Source of the DNA: Sinonovacula constricta | Lineage: Eukaryota > Mollusca > Bivalvia > Cardiida > Solecurtidae | Direction of reading: 5' to 3' | Assembly (NCBI GenBank): GCA_007844125.1 | Contig: CM017570.1 | Span: 53,615,686-53,679,685, forward strand | Length of the DNA stretch: 64,000 nucleotides | In this document: positions 23,766-35,335 of the stretch, one piece after another | Layout: each line of letters opens with the position of its first letter | Numbering within the stretch: position 1 is the stretch's first letter | Made by a program: the position numbers and the translations under genes | The notes under the pieces: generated by a model | What the model was told of the DNA's origin: nothing | What the model saw: only the letters and a program-made list of their open reading frames with translations | Database searches by the model: none

Positions 23766-23799
23766 AAACATGTAACTAAATAAAAAAAAAATGAAATAA

Positions 23800-23948
23800 A
23801 AAATAGGACACCATGTACCAAATTAGGACCAGTATTTTATCAGGGTTATGAAAGTCCGCAAAACAGACTTTCACCATGTGCAAATTTCAGTGTGCATTCC
23901 ATATATAAGCATCACGCTCCAGCGCGTCGCCAATAAGTTGGTATGACA
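23800..23948 (-). repeat. Single copy of the element behind the 122-bp array
   Basis: 'CAAATTAGGACCAGTATTTT', 'CACCATGTGCAAATTTCAG', 'GCATTCCATATATAAGC' and 'CACGCTCCAGCGCGTCGCC' correspond, reversed, to 14640-14915. Confidence 0.7.
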
Positions 23949-23949
23949 T

Positions 23950-24065
23950 AATCATGGGGTCCTACATTCGAACACCAGTCAGCTCGCCGCTAATGTCCTT
24001 GAGCAAGAAATTTAACTCATAAAAACTTTCACATCACCCAGATGAATTGATGGATACACACGGGG
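23950..24065 (+). mobile_element. SINE family 3 fragment
   Basis: 'ATCATGGGGTCCTACATTCG', 'CACCAGTCAGCTCGCCGC' and 'TAATGTCCTTGAGCAAGAAA' closely match 23672-23765, with 'TTTAACTCATAA' after. Confidence 0.62.
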
Positions 24066-24074
24066 TTATTCTGG

Positions 24075-24560
24075 TCATTGGCGCCACTCTTGAGTGTTGC
24101 CTCTTATGGAATGCATTTTTTTATGGGGACGATAGTGTACCGGTCAATAACACGATGTCAGAGGTGTTTCGTGATACACTTTTCAGAGAAAAAACTAAGT
24201 GTTCCATTTTTTAACAGGGCAGCTAGCAATAATAAAGTGTAGCTTGCAATTATAAAAAGTAGCATAAAAATGTGACCATTTGGCTAAGTTTTGTTTAACA
24301 AAAGAAACCGAGTATACCGATGTTAGAAATGCAGCTTGTAAAAACAGATGTAGCAGAGAACAAGGAAAACAAAGTAGCAAAAATACTCCACTTCCCATCA
24401 GAGTTATGTTCCATTACTGAGGAAGGCTTATGTAATTAATGAACAGAGTAAGAGAATGTTTAGTTCCCTGTATAGTCATCTTCTTGTTTTAAGCGCGTGC
24501 TCTCTATGGCGCCTTGGATGTCTCACATCCTGGCTCTTTCTTGTAAATACTGGTATGAGT
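24075..24560. repeat. Dispersed homologous block, copy 1 (partner 28795-29240)
   Basis: Matched features in order: 'CTTATGGAATGCATTTTTTT', 'AATAACACGATGT', 'AACAAAAGAAACCGAGTATA', 'AATGCAGCTTGTAA', 'ACAGATGTAGCA', and 'CGTGCTCTCT' with 'TTGGATGTCTCACATCC'. A third fragment of the last motif is at 12010-12060. It is an old repeat or duplication with no coding signal. Confidence 0.75.
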
Positions 24561-24845
24561 TTCCGGTGCATTGTGTCTGCAGCCACTGGCCAGTATTGAC
24601 AAATGCACCCAATGACCAGGGGGTAAACTCTAAGTTGGCTGAATTAGCAATAGCTTAAAAGTAGATGATAAGTTGGTATGACATATAACCTAAAAAACAA
24701 TAGCAAAGCCTAATTATTTAAATAAGAATTTAAAAGTATGTCCAGCATGAACAATGTCACATATTTGAGAACACACCCAAGTGCTGATTTCCATGTAGGA
24801 TAAGACTCAAAACTCAGCAAGCTACATATACCCTGCAACCTTTAC

Positions 24846-25081
24846 ATGCTCTTCCACATCTCTTTTTATCCCAGATCTTAACCTGATCGGACATCATCGA
24901 TATGTTTAGAAAAACCATCAGGATCATTCGCTCGTGCTTGAAGATTGTGAAGATGTAGCTAGAAAAGTGATATAACATCCACCAACAGGAAATATTGGAT
25001 GACATTGACTCCATGAGACATGAGGCTGCTCTGAATGCAAATGGTGGCCACACACGATATGTACAATGTAAGTTTGATTGA
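24846..25081 (+). pseudogene. Tc1-like transposase C-terminus, heavily decayed
   Basis: The plus strand from 24869 translates as 'IPDLNLIGHH', then in another frame 'DMFRKTIR', stops, and then 'YNIHQQEILDDIDSMRHEA' and 'NANGGHTRY'. Tc1/IS630-type transposases end with SPDLNPIEH..WD, a run of residues, then a SMxxR...A.GGHTRY-type terminus. The catalytic Glu of 'NPIEH' is Gly here, a frameshift follows 'GHH', and two in-frame stops precede the terminal motif. The frame ends at TGA 25079-25081. Minus-strand frames over this region are shadows. This is a dead fragment; the rest of the element was not found. Confidence 0.82.
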
Positions 25082-25261
25082 TGGAGTGTGAAAGTGACAA
25101 TACATTCGACCTTTTTCGCAACTTTGTTATTCACCTTATTCCTGATGTTGTAGTTTTTTTATGAATTTTCCAAGATCTGTAAATGAAATTTTCAAGAATA
25201 AAAGACTAAGATATAAACTTCTTTAGTGTGTGAGTTTTGTTTATGAACTCCAGTGAATGAC

Positions 25262-26722
25262 TGAGGGTCGTCCCACATTAATCTGGTGGGCTATCCCACA
25301 TAAATCTGGTGGGCTGTCCCAACAAATTAACCTGGTAGGCTGTCCCATATTAACCTGTCCTACATTAACCCCGAAGGCTGTCCCATATTAACCTGGTAGG
25401 CTGTCCCACATTAACCTGGTAGGCTGTCCCACATTAACCTGGTAGGCTGTCCTACGTTAATCTGGTAGTCTGTCCCACATTAATCTAGTAGGTTGTCCCA
25501 CATTAATCTGGTAGGCTGTCCCACATTAACCTGGTAGGCTGTCCAACATTAACCTAGTGGGCTGTCCCACATTAACCTGGTAGGCTGTCCCACATTAACC
25601 TGGTAGGCTGTCCAACATTAATTTGGTAGGCTGCCCCACATTAACCTAGTGGGATGTCCCACATTAACCTGGTAGGCTGTCCAACATTAATCTGGTAGGC
25701 TGTCCCACATTAACCTAGTGGGCTGTCCCACATTAACCTAGTGGGCCGTCCCACATTAATCTGGTAGGCTGTCCCACATTAACCTGGTAGGCTGTCTCAC
25801 ATTAATCTGGTAGGCTGTCCCATATTTACCTAGTGGGCTTTCCCACATTAACCTGGTAGGCTGTCCCACATTAACCTAGTGGGCTGTCCTACGTTAATCT
25901 GGTAGTCTGTCCCACATTAATCTAGTAGGTTGTCCCACATTAATCTGGTAGGCTGTCCCACATTAACCTGGTAGGCTGTCCCACATTAACCTAGTGGGCT
26001 GTCCCACATTAACCTGGTAGGCTGTCCCACATTAACCTGGTAGGCTGTCCCATATTAATCTGGTAGGCTGTCCCACATTAACCTAGTGGGCTGTCCCACA
26101 TTAACCTGGTAGGCTATCCCATATTAATCTGGTAGGCTGTCCCATATTAACCTGGTAGGCTGTCCCACATTAACCTGGTAGGCTGTCCTACGTTAATCTG
26201 GTAGTCTGTCCCACATTAATCTTGTAGGTTGTCCCACATTAACCTGGTAGGCTGTCCAACATTAATCTGGTAGGCTGCCCCACATTAACCTAGTGGGATG
26301 TCCCACATTAACCTGGTAGGCTGTCCAACATTAATCTGGTAGGCTGTCCCACATTAACCTAGTGGGCTGTCCCACATTAACCTAGTGGGCCGTCCCACAT
26401 TAATCTGGTAGGCTGTCCCACATTAACCTGGTAGGCTGTCTCACATTAATCTGGTAGGCTGTCCCACATTTACCTAGTGGGCTTTCCCACATAAACCTGG
26501 TAGGCTGTCCCACATTAACCTAGTGGGCTGTCCCACATTAATCTGGTAGGCTGTCCCACATAAATCGGTAGGCTGTCCCATATTAACCTGGTAGGCTGTC
26601 CCACATTAACCTAGTGGGCTGTCCCACAATAACCTAGTGGGCTCTCCCACATTAATCTGGTAGGCTGTCCCACATTAACCTGGTAGGCTGTCCCACATTA
26701 ATCTGGAAGGATGTCCCACATT
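25262..26722. repeat. 23-bp minisatellite, about 63 copies
   Basis: The unit is 'CCTGGTAGGCTGTCCCACAT' plus 'TAA'. Main variants are 'CCTAGTGGGCTG' and 'TCTGGTAGGCTG'. A marker 'GTCCTACGTTAATCTGG' occurs at about 25450, 25886 and 26185 (spacings 436 and 299, multiples of 23 within 1 bp). The rare 'GGCTGCCCCACATT' occurs at 25629 and 26273 (offset 644 = 28 units). Confidence 0.96.
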
Positions 26723-28490
26723 AACTGATACCCAAACCAATGAGATGAGGGGCTGTGGATTTGTATATTATGTAAATCACTAAACCTGCATTGTGTTCTT
26801 GGCCTCAATTTGAAATAAATGAATGTCTAAATACTTTCACTGAATTCCTGATATGTTCCCACAATTTTCCCTAGCGATCTTCCACAAGAAGTATTCATCA
26901 AGCTTCCCATGAACCTGTCTATAACAATTTGATTTAAACGGCTGGAAATGTGAAGAGAATGTTCTGTAATAATTCCTTAGGGAACTATACAATATTTAGT
27001 TATAAGTCTGAAATAGTATCTTTTTTCAAATTGAATAACTTCATGGGCTTGATGATATGTTCGTTTAGTTTAAATCTATTTCTTTATTGCTTTATTTGTT
27101 TAATAAAGGGACATTACCCTAACTAGCCAAATTACATTTTGTTATCGACCTTGCTGGTAGGTAAGTGCTCAACAGTGTAGGTAGAAAAACATGTATAATG
27201 ATTTTATCTAGTCTGGTTCCCGGCATACTGGTATGACAAAAAGTACATCAGGCAAATAATGGCTGCCCCCAGTGGCCTTTATAATCTAAAGAAAAAATGT
27301 ATTTCTTGATTCTGCAAATGAATCAATTGGTAACTATTCAAATAGCATTGTGTTATCTTCCTCGTTGGTAGGTTTAGTTAAAATAGTGTTTGCTAAGAAA
27401 TATAATGATTTTATTCACTTTTAAAACTGATAATGAAGACAATAGATATACAATGAAAATATGAGTCTTTTATGTTTTTTTATTTGGGTTCACGGCACAC
27501 GACACTTAACAGGTCATATGCACCGAATACAAAGAAGTTTAATGCGAACTGAGAACAACCAGGTAGAAATTAAACTATAAAATATAGTAAATTATAAAAA
27601 TCTATAAGGTTAAAATAATGTGCTCTATAATTGAAAATAGGTTAATATATTAAACGGTCTAAAATATATAACAGTTGCAAGTCTTTTATGTAATAAACAC
27701 AAAAATATATACTGATTAGAAATGCTTCTGATGCATATATTTGAATTTCAAAAAAGGGAATGTCGATAGTGAAACAAGATCTTTCAACTTCTATTAAAAC
27801 TTCTCAACTTTATCAAAATTATTTACACAACTTCAAGCTTTAAATAAAGTTTTTCTCTCTTTAATCCCTTAGAAATATTTATAAACAGTGCTTTAAATGT
27901 TGACAAAGCAACAGTTTGACACTATTGAATTTTCACTTGTAAATTTCTTCAATTATTTTGCAAATTTAAACATTAATTAACAGATATGTTTCCTCATAAC
28001 TTTAACTTATCGCATTTTGCGTGTCTTACTTATTTTATCCATAATAACATGTTTATGAATGTCTATTTAAGCTCCATGGATACACTGAAATTATTTCTAT
28101 TTATAATGGTATTGAACTCTAATGTCATATTTTTTTCCTATTTTTCTTATAGACATAAGTACAGAATAACAGTAAAGCATCTTTTCCCAGGAGTGTGCCA
28201 TCATGTTTATTCATTTAACATCATTTATGTATTGGATTTATTTTCAGAATATTTTTTCTATTTGGCATTGTACATTAGTATACTTTTATCACAGTGAGCA
28301 GTTTGGTGAAGAACAACAACAAATGTTCTATTTTCCAATACTGTATCTACTTAGGCCATAAAAGTGAGAACACAGGATGAAGACACATTACTTCTTTTAT
28401 TGAGATGTACTTCTGGGTAGATTTTATAGCCACATTCTACAATATAGAATCATTTTACACTATGATTGTAGAAGGGTAAGTAAGGTCATG
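26723..28490. other. AT-rich sequence with old repeats, no gene
   Basis: Parts are similar to 48540-48960: 'ATAATTCCTTAGGGA', 'CTTTTATTGAGATGTA' and 'GGAAATGTGAAG'-like text. The plus-strand frame 27986-28297 (about 103 codons) is rich in Phe/Tyr/Ile, as AT-rich noncoding DNA would give, with no domain I recognise. Confidence 0.45.
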
Positions 28491-28492
28491 CC

Positions 28493-28637
28493 TTTTATGG
28501 CTTTATTAATAAAACACTTGGTCTTATGTCCTAACAGATTTTTATGGCTTTATTAATGAACCAATGGGTCTAATGTCATAACAGATTTTTATGGCTTTAT
28601 TAATGAAACTATTGGTCTAATGTCCTAACAGATTCTA
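28493..28637. repeat. Three copies of a ~55-bp unit
   Basis: 'TTTTATGGCTTTATTAAT' then 'TTGGTCTAATGTCCTAACAG' is repeated three times with few differences. A single related copy is near 48915-48955 ('TCATGGCTCTTTATAAATAA'). Confidence 0.85.
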
Positions 28638-28794
28638 TTGTTATTCGACACTTAATAAGGGGACACAATCTACCAGTAGTGCTAAATATGGTGCAATGGA
28701 AACTTGAATGTGGCCTTATCTGGCTTCATACTGTGATCACAGTGAAAGGTTAACAATTTTTGGAGAGGGTTAAAGTTGTAGAGCAGAATGAAGT

Positions 28795-29240
28795 TGGTAC
28801 CTCTTATGGAATGCATTTTCATTTTTTTATGGAAACAATAGTGTAGCAGTCAATAACACGATGTTGCAGTTGCTCAGTGAGGCTCTTTTCAAAGAAAGAA
28901 CTGTGTGTTCCATTGTTTTAACAGTGAAGCTTCCAATTATAAAAAAGTAGCTGGATTAATAGGAATTTTGCAAGGTCTTCTCTAACAAAAGAAACCGAGT
29001 ATGCTGATGTTAGCAATGCAGCTTGTAATTACAGATGTAGCACACAACAAGCAAGAAAGCAAAGTAGCAGATAGTCCAGTTCTCATCAGAGTTAAGGTTC
29101 ATTACTATAAAATATTTATATAATGAGATGACAGTATAAATAGAGTGTTTAGTCTGCAGGATAGCTACCTTCTTGCTTACAGCACATGCTCTCTGCGTGC
29201 ATTGGATGTGTCCCATCCTTGTGTTTCTTGTTTTCTTCAA
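28795..29240. repeat. Dispersed homologous block, copy 2 (partner 24075-24560)
   Basis: Shares 'CTCTTATGGAATGCATTTTC', 'GTCAATAACACGATGTT', 'AACAAAAGAAACCGAGTATG' and 'GCAATGCAGCTTGTAATTAC' with copy 1. The minus-strand frame at 29010-29240 lies within it and is not supported as a gene. Confidence 0.75.
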
Positions 29241-29329
29241 TTCATATTACATTCATATTGACTTCACAGACAAACTATTATTCTATAACCAAGTCTAGAA
29301 CATCAGAACATTCTGACAGAAAGTTCTTT

Positions 29330-31876
29330 AACACTTTTATTCATGCATAGGCCATTTTACCCCTGAGCTTTTATTCATGCATAGGCCATTTTACCCCTGA
29401 GCTTTTATTCATGCATAGGCCATTTTACCCCTGAGCTTTTATTCATGCATAGGCCATTTTACCCCTGAGCTTATTCATGCATAGGCCATTTTATCCCTGA
29501 GCTTATTCATGAATAGGCCATTTTACCCCTGAGCTTTTATTCATGCATAGGCCATTTTACCCCTGAGCAAAACATGCACAGGTCATTTTACCCCTGAGCA
29601 AAACATGCATAGGCCATTTTACCCCTGAGCAAAACATGCATAGGCCATTTTACCCCTGAGCTTTTATTCATGCATAGGCCATTTTACCCCTGAGCTTTTA
29701 TTTATGCAAAGGCCATTTTACCCTTGAGCTTTTATTCATGCATAGGCCATTTTACCCCTGAGCTTTTATTCATGCATAGGCCATTTTACCCCTGAGCAAA
29801 ACATGCAAAGGCCATTTTACCCCTGAGCAAAACATGCAAAGGCCATTTTATCCTTGAGCTTTTATTCATGCATAGGCCATTTTACCCCTGAGCTTTTATT
29901 CATGCAGAGGCCATTTTACCCCTGAGCAAAACATGCAAAGGCCATTTTACCCCTGAGCTTTTATTCATGCATAGGCCATTTTACCCTTGAGCTTTTATTC
30001 ATGTTTAGGCCATTTTACCCCTGAGCAAAACATGCAAAGGCCATTTTACCCCTGAGCTTTTATTCATGCATAGGCCATTTTACCCCTGAGCTTTTATTCA
30101 TGCATAGGCCATTTTACCCCTGAGCAAAACATGCAAAGGCCATTTTACCCCTGAGCGTTATTCATGCATAGGCCATTTTACCCCTGAGCTTTTATTCATG
30201 CAAAGGCCATTTTACCCCTGAGCAAAACATGCAAAGGCCATTTTACCCCTGAGCTTTTATTCATGCATAGGCCATTTTACCCTTGAGCTTTTATTCATGT
30301 ATAGGCCATTTTACCCCTGAGCAAAACATGCAAAGGCCATTTTACCCCTGAGCTTTTATTCATGCATAGGCCATTTTACCCCTGAGCTTTTATTCATGCA
30401 TAGGCCATTTTACCCCTGAGCAAAACATGCAAAGGCCATTTTACCCCTGAGCGTTATTCATGCATAGGCCATTTTACCCCTGAGCTTTTATTCATGCAAA
30501 GGCCATTTTACCCCTGAGCAAAACATGCAAAGGCCATTTTACCCCTGAGCTTTTATTCATGCATAGGCCATTTTACCCCTGAGCTTTTATTCATGCATAG
30601 GCCATTTTACCCCTGAGCTTTTATTCATGCATAGGCCATTATACCCCTGAGCAAAACATGCAAAGGCCATTTTACCCCTGAGCAAAACATGCAAAGGCCA
30701 TTTTACCCTTGAGCTTTTATTCATGCATAGGCCATTTTACCCCTGAGCTTTTATTCATGCAGAGGCCATTTAACCCCTGAGCAAAACATGCAAAGGCCAT
30801 TTTACCCCTGAGCTTTTATTCATGCATAGGCCATTTCACCCCTGAGCTTTTATTCATGCATAGGCCATTTTACCCCTGAGCAAAACATGCAAAGGCCATT
30901 TTACCCCTGAGCTTTTATTCATGCATAGGCCATTTTACCCCTGAGCTTTTATTCATGCATAGGCCATTTTACCCCTGAGCTTTTATTCATGCATAGGCCA
31001 TTATACCCCTGAGCAAAACATGCAAAGGCCATTTTACCCCTGAGCAAAACATGCAAAGGCCATTTTACCCTTGAGCTTTTATTCATGCATAGGCCATTTT
31101 ACCCCTGAGCTTTTATTCATGCAAAGGCCATTTTACCCCTGAGCAAAACATGCAAAGGCCATTTTACCCCTGAGCTTTTATTCATGCATAGGCCATTTTA
31201 CCCCTGAGCTTTTATTCATGCATAGGCCATTTCACCCCTGAGCAAAACATGCAAAGGCCATTTTACCCCTGAGCTTTTATTCATGCATAGGCCATTTTAT
31301 TCCTGAGCTTTTATTCATGCATAGGCCATTTTACCCCTGAGCTTTTATTCATGCATAGGCCATTATACCCCTGAGCAAAACATGCAAAGGTCATTTTACC
31401 CCTGAGCAAAACATGCAAAGGCCATTTTACCCTTGAGCTTTTATTCATGCATAGGCCATTTTACCCCTGAGCTTTTATTCATGCAAAGGCCATTTTACCC
31501 CTGAGCAAAACATGCAAAGGCCATTTTACCCCTGAGCTTTTATTCATGCATAGGCCATTTTACCCCTGAGCTTTTATTCATGCATAGGCCATTTTACCCC
31601 TGAGCAAAACATGCAAAGGCCATTTTACCCCTGAGCTTTTATTCATGCATAGGCCATTTTACCCCTGAGCTTTTATTCATGCATAGGCCATTTTACCCCT
31701 GAGCTTTTATTCATGCATAGGCCATTATACCCCTGAGCAAAACATGCAAAGGCCATTTTACCCCTGAGCAAAACATGCAAAGGCCATTTTACCCCTGAGC
31801 TTATTCATGCATAGGCCATTTTACTCCTGAGCTTTTATTCATGCATAGGCTATTTTACCCCTGAGCAAAGCATGCA
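29330..31876. repeat. Two-monomer (34/31-bp) array with 362-bp higher-order repeat
   Basis: Monomer A (34 bp) is 'CTTTTATTCATGCATAGGCC' plus 'ATTTTACCCCTGAG'. Monomer B (31 bp) is 'CAAAACATGCAAAGGCC' plus the same end. About 77 monomers in total. The rare variant 'GGCCATTATACCCC' puts a marker at 30639, 31001, 31363 and 31725, exactly 362 bp apart, equal to 7 A plus 4 B. An earlier section has a 296-bp period marked by 'GAGCGTTATTC' at about 30155 and 30451. Confidence 0.97.
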
Positions 31877-32534
31877 TAGCTATTACTCTCATCTATTGTA
31901 GATTTTGCACAACAATAGGTTTATGTGTAGATCTAGAATTATATGTTGACCATACACGTCTTTAATAAACTTTAAACTGTTTAAAAAAATCAACAAAATT
32001 AGGTGAAGTATCAAAATGATATACATATTCTATGAATGAAAGGGTTAAAATATCAGTCATGGTTGTTTAAGATCTACATGTACATTAAACAGTATTTCAT
32101 TATCTTCATCTTATCAATAATATCATCACCATTTGACAATTTCAGGTGAGACAAGAGTTTTCAGACCCATACTTGTACACAGTGTAAACACTAATTACAG
32201 CACTTAGAACGTCTCATTTCACTATATTTAAACATATCATTTACATCATTCTGACATTTCCAGGTGATATTTTTGTCTGCAAAAAAGCCTGCACAAAGTG
32301 CGAGGTAATAATTTATTTAAACCCCAGCTAATTAAGAACTATTTTCACATTTTAGCAATGACAAAATCAACGCACACATTCATCATTCTTATGGCATGAC
32401 AGAATGGCAATGATGTTTCACTAAAGTAGTCAATGCAATGCATTAGGCTTTTCCTGTTGATTTTAGACCTGCAGCTACATTGGATAATACCTCACACAAG
32501 CCCTTAGTTTGGCAACCAAATACATGTTACCCTA
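31877..32534. other. Unique sequence, no gene seen
   Basis: No supported gene, RNA or repeat. Confidence 0.45.
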
Positions 32535-32539
32535 ATCTG

Positions 32540-32576
32540 AGATCATTGCCATCAACATCATCAGCGCCACCACTGC

Positions 32577-32608
<32 letters not shown>

Positions 32609-32915
32609 CCACCCTGATCATCATCACCAACATCTTCATCATCACCACCTTCCTCATCATCATTATCAAAATCACTATCATCATCATCCCCAACATCATC
32701 ATCATCATTAACACTATTCTTATCATTTCACTAGCATCGCCATCATCATCATCACCAAGACCACCATCATCATCACCATCCTGATCATCATCACCCTCAT
32801 CATCGGCTATACATCACTATCATCCTCTTCACCATCATCGTCATCCTTATAAGAACATTATCAACATCATCATCGTTGTCAACTCTCTTCACCATGCTCA
32901 TCATCACTACCATTT
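32540..32915. repeat. Imperfect (CAT)n microsatellite
   Basis: About 370 bp of CAT/CAC/ATC triplets with interruptions. The Met-rich minus-strand frame here is a direct translation of the repeat. Confidence 0.95.
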
Positions 32916-33129
32916 AAGGTATTTGAAGTGGACTTCTCTTTTGTCCTGACCCCAAAGATAAGAAAATGAATGGTATCATGATTTCACCTGTTAATGTCTT
33001 TATAGGAGGTGTTCTATAGTTTGCCAGTATCAAATTTGGGAAATCTGACAATAAATTCTGAAAAACCTCATACTTTAGTTTTTAACACACCTAAATTGTT
33101 ACAAAGTTGAAATTGAAAAAAAATTCAAA

Positions 33130-33470
33130 ACCTATAAACGTTCATTCTTTCCTAATGTATAAATAAGCATGATAGTGATTGCTGCTAAAAATAGATGTCG
33201 ACGATAGAGCAGACTACCTGGAAGAAGATATAACATGATCTCATCTCTTAGTTGTCACATAGTTTTCTAATTTTAAAAACTGTTTTCTATGCACTGTAGC
33301 TCAGATAGGAAATACGTGTTTGCAATGACAAGTGTGGATTTATGCTGCACTGTTCACACTGATCTAGGGTATCAATGAACAGCATTATGCAGGACCATTT
33401 TATAATGACTTTTAATAGACATATTTGGTTATTTAAGAAAAATAATTGGTCAAGACTGCTGAATAGCACA
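33130..33470 (-). mobile_element. piggyBac-like MITE fragment, minus strand
   Basis: Reverse of the 12184 family: 'CTCAGATAGGAAATACGTGT', 'TTGCAATGACAAGTGTGGAT', 'CACTGTTCACACTGATCTAG' and 'TTTGGTTATTTAAG'. The outer end near 33470 is mutated and no TTAA was confirmed. Confidence 0.7.
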
Positions 33471-33475
33471 CTGTA

Positions 33476-33765
33476 AACCTGACATTGATTCCTACAACAT
33501 CAAGTAAATATACGCCTTCAAGCCACACAACATAACCCTGAAAGCTCGACTGTTTCACAATTTTTTTCTCACAAGAGTAAAATTCAATCAAGAAGTTGAT
33601 GACAACACTTTTATCATAGCCTTTCAAGATACTGCTAATTAATTTGTGTATTCCATTAGACTTTATCATGCTATATTTTGTAAACAAGATCAATTATAAA
33701 TTCTTAGTCATCCACACGCAAATGTGCCTCGAGATACTGCTAGAGCCTCCGGTAGCAAATACTGC
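33476..33765. repeat. Dispersed homologous block pair, copy 1 (partner 49655-49957)
   Basis: About 290 bp at roughly 90% identity by eye with 49655-49957. Shared text includes 'CCTACAACATCAAGTA', 'GCCTTCAAGCCACACAACAT' and 'TGCTAATTAATTT'. A minus-strand frame stays open in both copies (KGYDKSVVIN...SSFQGYVVWLEGVY), but by my alignment most differences change amino acids, so it does not look like a conserved exon. Confidence 0.8.
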
Positions 33766-33839
33766 ACACAGTATCCCAGTGTCCTTTTCTTCAATACATC
33801 ATTTAACAAGCATTTGATAGTATTGCGGGCAATACAGTA

Positions 33840-34730
33840 GTCCCCTACCGGTCCCTAAAATAGTTCTTTAATTATCATACGCTCCTGTTTATTGCCATTT
33901 ATAATTAATCTATAGTCTCCTCCCACCCAAACAGTAGTTGGGGTTCACATAATTTATTTTCATTCACCTGGCCTAAATAATTGTTAACTTATCATGACAT
34001 TTATTTTTGGCCTTTATTTAAGGTATGAGCACCTTAATGCACTATCATTTAAGGTAAGTGCACCTGAATGCGCTATGCAAAACTTCACGATTTTGCTGCA
34101 AGGTCATGCTGGGACCTTGACCTTCAAGGTAGCGACCCAAATGTTGTCCGCGACACGTCATCTCAATATGGTGATCATTTCTGTGAAATAGTTGTTAAAT
34201 CTGACTTCAAATAACAAAGTTATGGGCCGGACACCATTCTGATGCAAGGTCATGCTGTGATCTTGACCTTCAAGGTATCGACCCAAATGTTGTTCGCGAC
34301 ACCTCATCTCAATATGGTGATCATTTCTGTGAAATAGTTGTAAAATCTGACTTCAAATAATAAAGTTATGGGGCGGACGCGATTTTGCTGCAAGGTCATG
34401 CTGTGACCTTGACCTTCAAGGTAGCGACCAAAATCTTGCTCGCAACACGTCATCTTAATATGGTGAACATTTCTGTGAAATAGTTTTAAAATTCGACTTC
34501 AAATAAGGAAGTTATGGGCTGGACACAATTTTGCTTCAAGGTCATGCTGTGACCTTGACCTTCAAGGTGGTGACCCAAATGTTGCGCGTGCATATTGTAC
34601 ACATTGCTTCCTATTAACATACCAAGTTTCATGTGCCTAGCTTTAATAGTTTTTAAGTTATCAAAGGATCCAGATTTTTAGCAGACAGACAGACAGACAG
34701 ACAGGGCATGTGTGAACACCGGTAGGGGAC
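33840..34730. mobile_element. TA-flanked non-autonomous element with 146-bp internal repeats
   Basis: Inverted ends are 'GTCCCCTACCGGT' at 33840 and 'ACCGGTAGGGGAC' ending at 34730. TA flanks are at 33838-33839 and 34731-34732, consistent with a Tc1/mariner-type MITE. Inside, four units start at 34101, 34247, 34393 and 34539, exactly 146 bp apart. Each carries 'AGGTCATGCTG' and 'TGACCTTGACCTTCAAGGT'. A (GACA)n run of about 22 bp lies at 34683-34704. No coding sequence was found; the plus-strand frame 33994-34191 is part of the element. Confidence 0.88.
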
Positions 34731-34732
34731 TA

Positions 34733-35335
34733 AAAACAACAGGCTGTCAACCTACAATATAGGAGGACAACAAATACAGGAGTTTTGGGATATTTTTGAA
34801 ACAAAATATCAGAGTTTCCAACTTTAAACAGTTTCATTTACTGGCATTTATAATGTAAATTTTTACCTGCACACTTAGTGTTTCTACAATAATCAATGTT
34901 CACAATGTCTACATAAAAATGAAGGAAACCATTAACTTTAAACAACAGCGTCACAATCCAGGCAGAAGGCCGCTGCATAGCACATCACCTTCATCTGAAT
35001 GGTCACCTAAAAGACCTGTGTCCTATTGTACTGCCTTGCAAGGTGACCAAACAGATGATGAAGAGGAACACTGCAGCATTGTCTGAAGGATTGAGATGCT
35101 GTTGCAGGCAGAGAAATTCTCTTACCTGTTAAAAAAATAAGCCAATAGCAGTATTAAAGCAATATTTACTCTCTTCATTTATTGGCGACTAATTTACTAA
35201 AAAATAAAAGGAATATTTTTAAAAAGAGGAAAATATAGAAGGTTTTTCAGAATATAGGATTTTGTTTTTATGCAGCTATTTTGGATGAAAGAAAACCCAC
35301 ATACCAGATCAAAGAACCATATTGTATCAGTAATC
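34733..35335. other. Unique sequence with a possible but unproven exon
   Basis: 34925-35130 is less AT-rich than its surroundings and open on both strands for about 40-70 codons. On the minus strand 'TTTTTTAACAGGTAAGAG' could serve as a splice acceptor or a donor. No recognisable protein, so I do not call a gene. Confidence 0.3.

Noticed and set aside
27986..28297. 103-codon plus-strand ORF, hydrophobic
   Set aside because: Phe/Tyr/Ile-rich translation is expected from AT-rich DNA; no domain, and no start or splice context stands out.
29330..31876. Possible CRISPR-like array
   Set aside because: Monomers are contiguous with no unique spacers, and the context is eukaryotic.
32532..32726. Met-rich minus-strand ORF
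   Set aside because: It is the CAT microsatellite translated.
34925..35130. Possible host exon with splice-like edges
   Set aside because: Open frames exist on both strands, splice-like motifs are ambiguous between donor and acceptor, and the peptide is unrecognised. Transcript data would be needed.
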